Positions 9,537 to 18,066 of a DNA stretch of 64,000 nt are shown piece after piece. Under the pieces are notes generated by a model that worked only from the letters and a program-made list of their open reading frames with translations, had not been told where the DNA came from and did not search any database. The DNA comes from Bradyrhizobium sp. U87765 SZCCT0048 (GTDB taxonomy: Bacteria; Pseudomonadota; Alphaproteobacteria; Rhizobiales; Xanthobacteraceae), in contig NZ_JAFCMM010000002.1 of the NCBI RefSeq assembly GCF_018131225.1, positions 186,001-250,000 of the forward strand, read 5' to 3'. Each line of letters begins with the position of its first letter. Within the stretch, counting starts at the first letter, position 1. The position numbers and the translations under genes were made by a program.

Positions 9537-10685
9537 TCAGCCACCACCCGCCGACACCATCTCCCGCCGCCGTTCGCCGGCGTACTTCACCAGGGCGCCG
9601 AAGCGGTAGAGGCCGTGCACGAACTTCGAATAGGGCATGGTGACGAAGAAGCCGAACACGAAGCCGAGATGCAGCGCCAGCAGCGTGCCCATCGCCGGCG
9701 TCGCGCGCAGCACGAGCAGCAACAGCCCGGTGAGACCGGTGAGGAACAGCATGGCGATGAAGCCGGTGTCCATGCCCCGGCGGCTGGCGTCGACCATCGC
9801 CGGATCACGCTTCTGCCTGGCGCGCCACAGCCCGATCGGGCCGATCACAAGGCCGATTCCGCCGAGCGTGCCCAGCACCACCGGGAGATCGTAAACCGCA
9901 TAGGGCGCGTGCCAGCCAAAGGCATAAGCATAGATCGTGGCAACGCTGGTCGAGGCAAAGCACAACCCGAAGCCATAGAATGTCAGGTGATGAAACAGCC
10001 GGCGGTTGTCGGTCGGCTTTTCATCAGTGTTCATGCAGCCGACACCGCCGCCATCGAGATAGCGCAGCTGTGCCGCATCCCTGACCGCCTGCCAGAACGC
10101 CGGCACGCTGCCGTCGTCGCGGCCGGCGATGTCGGTCCAGAAACGGCGGAAGCCCATCACCAGGGCGACGATCGCATAGACGAAGGCGACGACGAACACA
10201 ACCACCATCGCGTCATGCGGCATGATGCGATAGAACGCGCCGGAGCCGACATGGCTGCCGAACATCACCCGCGGATCGTTGAACGCCATCATCGCCGCGA
10301 AGAAGGCGCCGATGCTCAGCGCCATCACGAGGCTGATGGTCAGGCCGTTGCGGCGGAACGCGCCGCCGAGGAAGGGCGGCCAGGCGTAGGCGGCATAGGA
10401 GTCATTGCGCACCGCCGCCAGCGTCTGCGGCACGTTGACCGCGAATTCGTGCGGCGGCGAGAACTGGCAGTCGTAGTAGCAGGCGCCGCAGCTGTGGCAG
10501 AGATTGGCGAGATAGTTGAGGTCGCCGCCCCCGAACTCGCGCCGCAGCTCCATGGCCGGGAATACGGCGCACAGCCCCTCGCAATAGCGGCAGGAGTTGC
10601 ACACGGTCATCAGCCGTTCGGCTTCGGCCTGGTTCGCGGTGAGAAGGGAAGCGCCGTGATCCGGGCGAGAGGTGATGTCGAGCAT
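9537..10685 (-). CDS. tcuB: TcuB-like Fe-S/membrane electron-transfer protein
   Basis: 382 residues, start ATG at 10685. The N-terminus carries two classical 4Fe-4S motifs, CNSCRYCEGLC (Cys29, 32, 35, 39) and CHSCGACYYDC (Cys63, 66, 69, 73). The remainder is a membrane domain with about six hydrophobic segments, as in TcuB (CitB), which re-oxidises the flavin of TcuA and passes electrons to the quinone pool in Salmonella tricarballylate catabolism. It follows tcuA with an 8-base gap. It is the last gene of the operon, converging on tex. The physiological substrate of the pair here need not be tricarballylate, given the neighbours. Confidence 0.88.
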   Translation of the reverse strand: MLDITSRPDHGASLLTANQAEAERLMTVCNSCRYCEGLCAVFPAMELRREFGGGDLNYLANLCHSCGACYYDCQFSPPHEFAVNVPQTLAAVRNDSYAAYAWPPFLGGAFRRNGLTISLVMALSIGAFFAAMMAFNDPRVMFGSHVGSGAFYRIMPHDAMVVVFVVAFVYAIVALVMGFRRFWTDIAGRDDGSVPAFWQAVRDAAQLRYLDGGGVGCMNTDEKPTDNRRLFHHLTFYGFGLCFASTSVATIYAYAFGWHAPYAVYDLPVVLGTLGGIGLVIGPIGLWRARQKRDPAMVDASRRGMDTGFIAMLFLTGLTGLLLLVLRATPAMGTLLALHLGFVFGFFVTMPYSKFVHGLYRFGALVKYAGERRREMVSAGGG

Positions 10686-10693
10686 GGTGCGCC

Positions 10694-12139
10694 TCAGTTC
10701 CGAACCGTTTTTGCGGCAGTTTGGCCGGCGATCCGGCCGAACACGCTGCCGATGGTCATGCCGATGCCCGCGGCATAGCCGCGGCCGAGGACATTGCCGG
10801 CCATGATCTCGCCGGCAGCGAACATGTTGGCGGCAGGCTTGCCGTCCTGCATCAGCATGCGCGCCTCGCGGTTCACGCGGGTGCCGAGATAGGTGAACGT
10901 GATGCCGGGGCGCACCGGATAGGCATAGAACGGTGCGGTATCGATCGGCCGCGCCCAATGCGACTTGGGCGGCGACAGCCCTTCGGTGCGGCAGTCGTCG
11001 AGCACGGTGTGGTCGAAGGTGCCGGGCACCACCGCGGCGTTGAAGCCATTGATCGTCGCGTCCATCCGCTGCGGATCGAGGCCGAGCTTGCCGGCGAGTT
11101 CGGCAATGGTCGGCGCGCTGATCGGTGGATAGAGCGAGGGCATGAACGACGTCAGCGATCTGGCGTCGAACACGATGTAGGCGATCTGGTCGGGCTGGCC
11201 GGCGACGAGGCGTCCCCAGATCGCATAGCGCTTGGGCCAGAAATCCTCGCCCTCGTCATAGAAGCGCTCGGCGACATTATTGAGCACGACGCCAAACACC
11301 ACGCAGTCGAGCCGGGTGATGATGCCGCCGTCGAAGCGCGGCGCGCGCGCATCGATCGCCACCGCATGACACTGGGTGGGATCGCCGACCGCCTGCACGC
11401 CATTGTCGAGCAGCATGCGCAGCACGGTGCCACGATTATAAGGCGTGCCACGAATCAGGAAATTGTCGGCGACGTCGCCCCAGTACTGCTTGAGCATGGC
11501 GATGTTGGCCTCGAAGCCGCCGGCAGCTGCGACCAGCGCGCCAGCACGCACCATCTCGACGTGGCCGTTCACGCGCACCTCGGCGGACAGGAACATGCCG
11601 TCCTCGATCGCGAGGTCGACGACCTCCGCGTCATAGGCGACCTCGACACCGAGCTCTTCGGCCGTCCGGTACAGCGCGTTCAGCATCGAGCGGCCGCCAC
11701 CAAGGAAGAACGAGTTGGTGCGGCCGAGGCTGAGGGTGCCGCCGAGCGAGGGCTGGAAGCGCACGCCCTGCTGTTCGATCCAGCCGAGCATGTCCTTGGA
11801 CTGCGCAATCATGAAGCGCGCCAGGTCCTCGTCGGTGTGCCCCTGCGTGACACGCTTGAGATCGTCCCAGAACTCATCCTCGGTATAGGGACCGGTGAGA
11901 TGCTGCGTGGCGCTGTCGTGGGCGCAGCGCATGTTACGGGTGTGGCGGGTGTTGCCGCCGCGGTAGAACTTCGGCGCCGCCTCCAGCACCAGCACGGACG
12001 CGCCGAGCCGCCGTGCGCTGATCGCCGCACACAACGCCGCGTTGCCGCCGCCGATCACCAGCACGTCGAAACGACGCGAAAAATCCAGCGCCGCTGCCGC
12101 GGCCGCGCTCGCGCCTGCCAAAGCCGCCGCCGCTTTCAT
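10694..12139 (-). CDS. tcuA: FAD-dependent tricarballylate dehydrogenase-like flavoprotein TcuA
   Basis: 481 residues. N-terminal FAD-binding dinucleotide fold DVLVIGGGNAALCAAISARRLGA preceded by a short Ala-rich leader; C-terminal FAD contact region AAGEIMAGNVLGRGYAAGIGMT. This is the fumarate-reductase/succinate-dehydrogenase flavoprotein superfamily, and pairing with a TcuB-like Fe-S membrane protein supports a TcuA-type dehydrogenase producing a cis-aconitate-like unsaturated acid. Start at 12139 is fixed by a purine-rich ribosome site (GGAGGGAGA) and by an ATGA overlap with the upstream IclR gene. No TcuC permease is seen; the solitary binding protein at 15379 may serve uptake, so the natural substrate is open. 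Confidence 0.87.
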   Translation of the reverse strand: MKAAAALAGASAAAAAALDFSRRFDVLVIGGGNAALCAAISARRLGASVLVLEAAPKFYRGGNTRHTRNMRCAHDSATQHLTGPYTEDEFWDDLKRVTQGHTDEDLARFMIAQSKDMLGWIEQQGVRFQPSLGGTLSLGRTNSFFLGGGRSMLNALYRTAEELGVEVAYDAEVVDLAIEDGMFLSAEVRVNGHVEMVRAGALVAAAGGFEANIAMLKQYWGDVADNFLIRGTPYNRGTVLRMLLDNGVQAVGDPTQCHAVAIDARAPRFDGGIITRLDCVVFGVVLNNVAERFYDEGEDFWPKRYAIWGRLVAGQPDQIAYIVFDARSLTSFMPSLYPPISAPTIAELAGKLGLDPQRMDATINGFNAAVVPGTFDHTVLDDCRTEGLSPPKSHWARPIDTAPFYAYPVRPGITFTYLGTRVNREARMLMQDGKPAANMFAAGEIMAGNVLGRGYAAGIGMTIGSVFGRIAGQTAAKTVRN

Positions 12140-12954
12140 CTCTCCCTCCGCCGTGCAGTGCGCGTCGCCTGTTCCGCGGGTGCCGCGAACGGCGGCCAGA
12201 CGCCGCCAAGGGCACGGGTCAGCTTCGCCGCGGCCGTGCCGACCGCCTGCCGCATGGTCTCGATCTCGTTCTCCCCGAAGCGCTCGCGAGGCCCCGACAG
12301 CGACAGCGCACCGATCAGCCGGCCATCCGGGCCGAACACCGGCGCGGACACCGCCGCACAACTTGGATCGCGTTCGCCGAGCGACAGCGCCCAGCCGTCG
12401 CGGCGAATGGCGTCGTAGCGCGCGCCGCGCTCGCCACCAAAGGCCAGGATCACCTGCCCTGCGGCGCCAGCGTGCAGCGGATAGAGCGAGCCGGCCTCGA
12501 TGCGGTCGAGGGTCGAATGAGTGGAATTCACGCGAAGCAGACACAGACGGCTGCTCTGGTCCTGGCGAACATGGAAGGACGGGCTCTCGGTGCCCTGCGC
12601 CACCAGTTGCTCCAGCACCGGCATGACATGGCGATGCAGCGTGTTCTTGCGCTCGAACGCGGCGCCAAGGCGGAATGCGGCGGGGCCGAGGTCGTAGTGG
12701 CCATCGCCGAGCCGGGTGACATAGCCCTTGTCTTCCAGCGTCACCAGCAGGCGCAGGATCGTGCTCTTGTAGAAGCCGGTGTCGCGCGACAGATCCGCAA
12801 GACTGATCGGTGCGGCTGCGGCTTCCACCGCCGCGACGATCGACAATGCGCGCTCGACCGCGGCGACACCGCCGCCGTCCTTCTCCCTGTCGGGGGCCTT
12901 GTCCTTGCCCGATTGCTGGCCCGATTGCTTGCCCGATCCCGCTGCAGGGCTCAC
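12136..12954 (-). CDS. IclR-family transcriptional regulator (within the operon)
   Basis: 272 residues: winged HTH at about residues 25-90 (VERALSIVAAVE ... YKSTILRLLVTLEDKGYV) and an IclR effector domain to about 250 with the family's C-terminal block SAPVFGPDGRLIGALSLSGP. The start is a GTG at 12954 that overlaps the TGA of the upstream dehydrogenase (GTGA), with GGAGGAA 8 bases upstream. Its own stop overlaps the tcuA start (ATGA). A regulator embedded between catabolic genes implies autogenous co-transcription. Likely ligand is the pathway substrate; a candidate operator is the half-site cluster at 17913-17942 ahead of the first operon gene (inference). Confidence 0.9.
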   Translation of the reverse strand: MSPAAGSGKQSGQQSGKDKAPDREKDGGGVAAVERALSIVAAVEAAAAPISLADLSRDTGFYKSTILRLLVTLEDKGYVTRLGDGHYDLGPAAFRLGAAFERKNTLHRHVMPVLEQLVAQGTESPSFHVRQDQSSRLCLLRVNSTHSTLDRIEAGSLYPLHAGAAGQVILAFGGERGARYDAIRRDGWALSLGERDPSCAAVSAPVFGPDGRLIGALSLSGPRERFGENEIETMRQAVGTAAAKLTRALGGVWPPFAAPAEQATRTARRRER

Positions 12955-13883
12955 GCCGAAGTTCCTCCGTTGTCGTCGGCGGCCTTGTCCGGCTGCGCCG
13001 CGATCACCCGCGCCACCACCGGCCAGTACAGGTCGCCAAAGCCACTCTCGGCCGCACGCGCCAGCAGGCCATCGGCGGTCTCGGCGCCTGCGAGCGTGAG
13101 GCCGACCGATCTGGCGAGGTCCAGCGCGTAGCCGAGATCCTTGCGCGCATACTGCGTCGAGAACGCCCGCTCGGGGAAGGTGTCGACCAGCATCGCCTTC
13201 ATGCCATGGTTGCGTAGCGCGAAGCTGTCGGCCGACCCCTTGGTCAACGTCTCGAACAGCACCTTGCCATCGAGGCCGGCGCGGCGCGCCGTCGCCAGCG
13301 CCTCGCCGAGCGCCACCACCGTCTCGACCAGCACCATGTTGTTCAGGATCTTGACAATCTGCCCGGCCCCGACAGGACCGCAATGGGTGATGTCGGTGGC
13401 GAGCGTCGCCAGCATCGGCCGGATCGCCTCATAGGTGGCTTCGTCCGCGCCGACCATGATGCTGAGCGTGCCGTCTTCCGCCGCCTGACGGGTGCGTGCA
13501 ATCGGGGCGTCAGCATAGCGCGCGCCCTTGGCCGCGAAGCGCCCGGCGAGATCGCGCGTCAGATCGACCGGCGAGGTGCCGAGATCGACGATGGTGTGGC
13601 GGGCCCGCGCATGCGCCAGCAGGCCACCCTCGCCGCCGCACACCGCCTCGACATGGGCGCCGCTCGGCAGCGCCAGGAAGACCGTGTCGCACACCGACAT
13701 GAGGTCGGCGAGGCTTGCGGCGCGCTCGACGCCGACCATCGCGAGACGCTGCAGCGGCGCGGCGTCGCGATCGAAGGCCGTCACCCGGACGTTGCCCTTG
13801 CGGGCGAGGTTGCGGCACATCGGCTCGCCCATGACGCCGAGCCCGATGAAGCCGACGCGGCGCGTGACAGGTGCTGATATCAT
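12951..13883 (-). CDS. NAD(P)-dependent beta-hydroxyacid dehydrogenase (HIBADH family)
   Basis: 310 residues of the 3-hydroxyisobutyrate dehydrogenase family. Rossmann motif GFIGLGVMGEPMCRNL (residues 11-26) and catalytic-Lys region GPVGAGQIVKILNN (Lys178). The usual substrate-binding block D-A-P-(V/M)-S-G-G is changed to ADAPIARTRQAAEDGTL (about residues 124-140), lacking the Ser-Gly-Gly, so the substrate probably differs from 3-hydroxyisobutyrate or tartronate semialdehyde. Start ATG at 13883 overlaps the aldehyde dehydrogenase stop (ATGA). Works with the adjacent aldehyde dehydrogenase, presumably oxidising an alcohol to an aldehyde that the latter converts to acid. Confidence 0.85.
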   Translation of the reverse strand: MISAPVTRRVGFIGLGVMGEPMCRNLARKGNVRVTAFDRDAAPLQRLAMVGVERAASLADLMSVCDTVFLALPSGAHVEAVCGGEGGLLAHARARHTIVDLGTSPVDLTRDLAGRFAAKGARYADAPIARTRQAAEDGTLSIMVGADEATYEAIRPMLATLATDITHCGPVGAGQIVKILNNMVLVETVVALGEALATARRAGLDGKVLFETLTKGSADSFALRNHGMKAMLVDTFPERAFSTQYARKDLGYALDLARSVGLTLAGAETADGLLARAAESGFGDLYWPVVARVIAAQPDKAADDNGGTSA

Positions 13884-15340
13884 GCGACACCTGTGGCGTC
13901 GGCGAGGCCAAAGTAGATGCTCTTGCTCTGCTGGTACAGACGCATGCCCTGAATTCCCTTCTCGCGGCCGAGGCCGCTGTGCTTGAAGCCGCCGAATGGC
14001 GCCGCGATGCTGAGCTGCTTGTAGGTGTTGATCCAGACCGTGCCGGCCAGGACCGCGCGCGCCACTCGCCACGCCTTGCGGTAATCGCCCGTCCAGACGC
14101 CGCAGGCAAGCCCGTAGACACTGTCGTTGGCCTGCGCGATCACGTCGTCCTCGTCGTCGAACGGCAGCACGCACAGCACCGGGCCGAAGATCTCCTGCCG
14201 GCACACGGTCGCGGCATTGTTAAGACCCGCAATGATGGTCGGCAGATAGAACGCCCCCGCCGCGAGCGCGTCGTCGTCCGGACGGCGGCCGCCGCTGACA
14301 ATGGCGCCGCCCTCATCGCGCGCCGACTGCACGAAGCGCTCGACCCTCTCGCGATGCGGGAACGAGGCCAGCGGCCCCATGGTGGTGCCGGCCTGCGCCG
14401 GCAGGCCGACGCGCAAGGCTTCCGCCCGCGCGCGCAGCTTGTCGAGGAAGGGATCGTAAATTGCGCGCTGCACGAATAGCCGCGAGCCGGCGACGCAGGA
14501 CTGCCCGGAGCCCTCGAAGATGCCGCCGGCGACACCGTCGACCGCGGCATCGAGGTCTGCATCGGCGAACACGATGTTCGGCGACTTGCCGCCCAGTTCC
14601 AGCGCCGAGGGGATCAGCCGGTCGGCGCACAGCCGCGCGATCGCCCGTCCCGTTTCGGTGCCGCCGGTGAACGACACCATGCCGACGGACGGATGCGTCA
14701 CCAGCGCGGCCCCGGTGTCCACGCCGGTGCCGGTCAGAACGTTGAGCAGCCCCGGCGGCAGCCCGGCCGCAACAGCGATGGCGGCGATATCGAGGGCCGC
14801 GGTCGGCGTCACTTCGGACGGCTTGAGGACCACCGCGTTGCCGGCGGCGAGCGCCGGCGCCACCTTCTGCGCCTCCATGGTGAGCGGCGAGTTCCAGGGG
14901 GTGATCGCGGCGACCACGCCGATCGGCTCATGCACCGTCATCGACAGATAGTCGCCGCGCGGCGGCGTCAGCTCCGATTCCGTGGTCTCGCACACCGCCG
15001 CATAGTAGCGGTAGGTGGCGATCGCGCTCGCCACCTGCGCCCGGCACTCGGCGATGACCTTGCCGTTCTCCTGCATCTGGGTCGCCGCAAGGTCCTCGGC
15101 ACATGCCGCCATGCCATCGGCAATGCGCGAGAGAATCCGCGCCCGCTCGTGCGGCCGCATGGTGCGCCACGCCGTCTGCCCGGCCGCTTCTGCGGCGATG
15201 CGCACCGCCGCATCGACGTCGGCGGCGCTTGCGGAGGTAAACTCGCCATTGCGCTGCCCTGTCGCGGGATCGATCGAGGCGAACAGCGGACCGGTGCCGG
15301 CGACGGGCTGGCCGCCGACGAAGTTTTGACGCGGATTCAT
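13880..15340 (-). CDS. NAD(P)-dependent aldehyde dehydrogenase
   Basis: 486 residues, full-length ALDH superfamily. Active-site residues are present: Asn150 in ITPWN, general base Glu248 in LELGGKSP, and nucleophile Cys282 in GSGQSCVAGSR. The C-terminal substrate lid contains EIFGPVLCVLPFDDED. Start chosen at ATG 15340 with GGAG 6 bases upstream; the 20-residue extension to 15400 is not family-like. It overlaps the next dehydrogenase gene by the ATGA tetranucleotide, so the two are translationally coupled. Substrate unknown; the operon suggests a semialdehyde from breakdown of a carboxylic acid or ester. Confidence 0.93.
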   Translation of the reverse strand: MNPRQNFVGGQPVAGTGPLFASIDPATGQRNGEFTSASAADVDAAVRIAAEAAGQTAWRTMRPHERARILSRIADGMAACAEDLAATQMQENGKVIAECRAQVASAIATYRYYAAVCETTESELTPPRGDYLSMTVHEPIGVVAAITPWNSPLTMEAQKVAPALAAGNAVVLKPSEVTPTAALDIAAIAVAAGLPPGLLNVLTGTGVDTGAALVTHPSVGMVSFTGGTETGRAIARLCADRLIPSALELGGKSPNIVFADADLDAAVDGVAGGIFEGSGQSCVAGSRLFVQRAIYDPFLDKLRARAEALRVGLPAQAGTTMGPLASFPHRERVERFVQSARDEGGAIVSGGRRPDDDALAAGAFYLPTIIAGLNNAATVCRQEIFGPVLCVLPFDDEDDVIAQANDSVYGLACGVWTGDYRKAWRVARAVLAGTVWINTYKQLSIAAPFGGFKHSGLGREKGIQGMRLYQQSKSIYFGLADATGVA

Positions 15341-15378
15341 GACAGCTCCAGACAGAGGACGTGCGACGTTGTGGTCGC

Positions 15379-16602
15379 TCAGCGCTTGACCAGCGGACAC
15401 TCGCTCTCGCTGAGCGGGCGGAACGCCTGCTCGCCGGAAACGGAGGTGAGGATCTTGTAGTAGTCGTACTTGTACTGCGACTCCTGCGGCTTCTTGACCT
15501 GCACGAGGTACATGCGATGCAGAACGCGGCCGTCGGCACGGATCTCGACGTCCTTGTTGTACATGTCGTTGACCTTCATCTCGTGCATCTTGGCGGCGAC
15601 CGCTGCGGTGTCGGTGGCGCCGGCGGCTTTCACCGCGGCGAGATAGTGATGCACGCCGCTGTAGACGCCGGCCTGCACCATGCTCGGCACCCGGCCGTCC
15701 ATCTTCGCGAAGTAGCGCTTGCTCCAGGCTCGTGTCTCGTCGTCGAGATCCCAGTAGAACGAAGACGCGATCTGCAGCCCCTGCGTCGCCTTGAGGCCGA
15801 GGGCATTGACGTCGGTGATGAACACCAGAAGCCCGGCGAGACTCTGGCCGCTTTCGACGATGCCGAATTCGCTCGCCTGCTTGATCGCGGTCTGCACGTC
15901 GGCGCCTGAGGTGGCGAGGCCGACGACCTTGGCCTTGGAGCTCTGCGCCTGCAGCAGGAACGAGGCGAAGTCCGCGGTGCCGAGCGGATGCGCCGCCGAG
16001 CCCAGCACCTTGCCGCCCGCCGCATCGATGAAGCGCGTGGCGTCGCGCTGCAGCGCATGGCCGAAGGCGTAATCCGCCGTGATGAAGTACCAGCTGTTGC
16101 CGCCGGCCCTGGTCACCGCCTCGCTGGTCATCTTCGACAGCGCGTAGGTATCGTAAGTGAAGTGGAAGCTGACCGGCGAGCAGGCCTTGCCGGTGAAATC
16201 CGACGAGCCCGGGCCGCTGACGATGAAGATCTTGTTGCGCTGCCTGGCGACCTCGAGGATGGCGAAGCCGGCAGACGACGCCGCACCGTCAGCGATGACG
16301 TCAACGCCCTCGTTCTCGATCCACTTGCGCGCCGTCGCCGCGGCGATGTCCGGCTTGTTCTGGTGATCGGCGCTGATGATCTCGATCTTCTTGCCGAGAA
16401 TCTCGTTGCCGAAATCCTCCGCCGCGAGCCTTGCGGCGGCGACCGAGCCGCGGCCACCATTGTCGGCAAACACGCCGGACTGATCGTTCAGCACGCCGAT
16501 CTTGATCGTGTCGCCGGCGGCGCAGGCTGCACTCGCCCAGCCGCAGGCGGCGACGAGCGCCGCCGTGGCGGCCCACCGCCGCATGGTCCTGGTGTCAGTC
16601 AC
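15379..16602 (-). CDS. Solitary branched-chain-type ABC substrate-binding protein
   Basis: 407 residues, periplasmic binding protein of the LivJ/amide-urea type (Peripla_BP_6). Signal peptide MRRWAATAALVAACGWASAACA then mature start near AGDTIKIGVLNDQSGVFADNGG. Start: a GTG at 16602 has an AGAGGGA ribosome site about 7 bases upstream; an ATG at 16584, six codons in, would leave a cleaner signal peptide. No permease or ATPase is encoded in this operon, so it must share a transporter elsewhere or act in sensing. Proteins of this subtype often bind aromatic or short organic acids. Confidence 0.87.
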   Translation of the reverse strand: MTDTRTMRRWAATAALVAACGWASAACAAGDTIKIGVLNDQSGVFADNGGRGSVAAARLAAEDFGNEILGKKIEIISADHQNKPDIAAATARKWIENEGVDVIADGAASSAGFAILEVARQRNKIFIVSGPGSSDFTGKACSPVSFHFTYDTYALSKMTSEAVTRAGGNSWYFITADYAFGHALQRDATRFIDAAGGKVLGSAAHPLGTADFASFLLQAQSSKAKVVGLATSGADVQTAIKQASEFGIVESGQSLAGLLVFITDVNALGLKATQGLQIASSFYWDLDDETRAWSKRYFAKMDGRVPSMVQAGVYSGVHHYLAAVKAAGATDTAAVAAKMHEMKVNDMYNKDVEIRADGRVLHRMYLVQVKKPQESQYKYDYYKILTSVSGEQAFRPLSESECPLVKR

Positions 16603-16622
16603 TTGGATGTCCCTCTGTGTTG

Positions 16623-17480
16623 TCAGGCTGTTTGTCGTTGGGCGATCTCCGCCAGCACCGGCGCGATATAGCGGCGGAACTGGGCAGGGTTCTCGCTCAT
16701 GGGGAAGTGCCCGAGCTTCTCCATGATGGTCACTTGTGCGCCGGGGATGCTCGCCGCGGTGCGCAGCGTATCCTCGGGCGAGCAGGAGAAATCGTATTCG
16801 CCGGTCAGCAGATAGAGCGGACAGCGCGCGGGATCGATGCCACTGAGGCGGCCGCGCAGGTCGCCGTCGACCCGGTAGAAATAGAGGTCGCCCTTGAACA
16901 CGCCGGGGCCGCCCTGCTTGTAGGCCCACAGCGTCTCGCGGCGCGTCGCATCCGGGCTCTGCGGCGCGACGAGACCGGACACCAGCGCGGCGCAGACCTC
17001 GCCGCCATGAACATCCGGACGGTTCAGCCAGTCGGCGTCGTACCAGGGCTGCTGGAAGTCAGCGGCCTCCAGCCCGATCAGCGCACGGAATTCGTCACCA
17101 TGATCGTTGGCGAGGTTGAGCACGATGCGCCCGCCGATCGAGCAGCCCATCACCACAGGCCTGTCCAGCCCGAGCGCGCGGCAGAACGCACGAACGGTCC
17201 GTGCGTAGCTCGCGGTGGTCAGGCGATACTCGTCGCCTGCGAACGCTTCCGGCGGATTGGACTTGCCATGCCAGGGCAGATCGAAAGCGATGATGCGATA
17301 GGTCTGGACGAACTCCGGATCGGTCAGCAAGTGCCGCCATTGCCGGCCGTCGGAGCCTGCGGTGTGCAGGCAGACCAGCGGGATGCCGCTGCCGCTCTCC
17401 TCGAAATAGATGCGATGGTCGACGCCGTCGATGTCGACATGCACATAGCGGCCGACGATCGGCTCGATGATCGCGGTCAT
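16623..17480 (-). CDS. Alpha/beta-fold hydrolase
   Basis: 285 residues. Typical serine hydrolase: oxyanion region LVCLHTAGSDGRQW, nucleophile elbow MGCSIGGR (Ser114), acid in LLTGEYDFSCSPE and catalytic His in EKLGHFPMSENP. Start ATG at 17480 overlaps the stop of the upstream SCP2-like gene (ATGA). In this operon it may open an ester or lactone, or cleave a C-C bond, before the dehydrogenases act; the sequence alone does not tell which. Confidence 0.85.
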   Translation of the reverse strand: MTAIIEPIVGRYVHVDIDGVDHRIYFEESGSGIPLVCLHTAGSDGRQWRHLLTDPEFVQTYRIIAFDLPWHGKSNPPEAFAGDEYRLTTASYARTVRAFCRALGLDRPVVMGCSIGGRIVLNLANDHGDEFRALIGLEAADFQQPWYDADWLNRPDVHGGEVCAALVSGLVAPQSPDATRRETLWAYKQGGPGVFKGDLYFYRVDGDLRGRLSGIDPARCPLYLLTGEYDFSCSPEDTLRTAASIPGAQVTIMEKLGHFPMSENPAQFRRYIAPVLAEIAQRQTA

Positions 17481-17893
17481 GCGGCCCCTCCCGGCATCCG
17501 CGCACGCGGCAGCGCCAGCAGATCCTTGAAGTACTGCAGGTGACAGAGGAACGGGTGCAGATCGCCCGACAGCGTCGCCTCGCCGCGCTTGGTCAGCGCC
17601 AGCAGATCGTGCCAGCCCGCTTTCGGCTCGGTCTCCCAGTAGGCCCGCCAAGCGCCTGCCGTCGCGGTGTAGCCGAAACGCCATGACGGCATCGGCCGCG
17701 AAGGCACCGTCATCTCCACGATGCGGCCGCGACGAATGGCAGCCAGGAACGGCTGCTCGACCGGCCCGAGCCAGCAGTCGACATCGAGCAGCTGCGCCCG
17801 CGCGATCAGGCGCGGCGCCGCCTCCAGCAGCGCGGGCAGCGTCGCGAACGTGCGCGCCACCACGGCATCCACCGCCTGCACATTTCCTTGCAT
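17477..17893 (-). CDS. Small SCP2-like protein, first gene of the operon
   Basis: 138 residues, no signal peptide. The layout (short alpha-helical N-terminus, then alternating strands with WRFGYTATAGAWRAYWE and a late GDLHPFLCHLQYFKDLLAL) resembles SCP2 sterol-carrier-like small proteins, which bind hydrophobic ligands, but the match is by eye and weak. It leads the operon and is coupled to the hydrolase by an ATGA overlap, so it is likely needed stoichiometrically with it. The ribosome site is poor (GAAGG). Function unassigned. Confidence 0.6.
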   Translation of the reverse strand: MQGNVQAVDAVVARTFATLPALLEAAPRLIARAQLLDVDCWLGPVEQPFLAAIRRGRIVEMTVPSRPMPSWRFGYTATAGAWRAYWETEPKAGWHDLLALTKRGEATLSGDLHPFLCHLQYFKDLLALPRARMPGGAA

Positions 17894-17912
17894 CGCCTTC
17901 GCCCTCGCCGCA

Positions 17913-17942
17913 GATCGTTCTGTTAGATAGAACGATCGTTCT
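17913..17942. promoter_or_regulatory. Candidate operator with three half-sites ahead of the tcu-type operon
   Basis: GATCGTTCT (17913-17921), a 7-base gap, then the perfect 14-bp palindrome AGAACGATCGTTCT (17929-17942). The first element and the left half of the palindrome form a second inverted repeat. Lies 20-50 bases upstream of the first operon start, in the divergent gap with the Rrf2 gene. Could bind the operon's IclR protein or an external TetR-type repressor. Confidence 0.6.
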
Positions 17943-18030
17943 TTTTCTATTTCTACGACGTTGCCCTGCCCCGCGCAAGCCCCGCGGAGGCGGCCTCCTG
18001 CGAGGCGACGATCACGGCCGCATCCCGCGC

Positions 18031-18066
18031 TTGCCTTCTCAAACGCAGACTAATATAGTCCGCGTT
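18031..18066 (+). promoter_or_regulatory. Promoter and autoregulatory operator of the Rrf2 gene
   Basis: Candidate -35 TTGCCT (18031-18036), 17-base spacer, candidate -10 TATAGT (18054-18059). A 10-bp inverted repeat with 3-base spacer and one mismatch, ACGCAGACTA / TAGTCCGCGT (18043-18065), covers the -10 and ends one base before the ATG. Such placement suits repression by the encoded regulator and predicts an almost leaderless mRNA. Confidence 0.6.

Noticed and set aside
9250..9640. Short frames on the plus strand between tex and tcuB
   Set aside because: They translate the dispersed repeats, have no ribosome sites and one runs into tcuB.
10721..12418. 565-residue plus-strand frame opposite tcuA
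   Set aside because: Antisense shadow of a clear FAD protein; no motifs.
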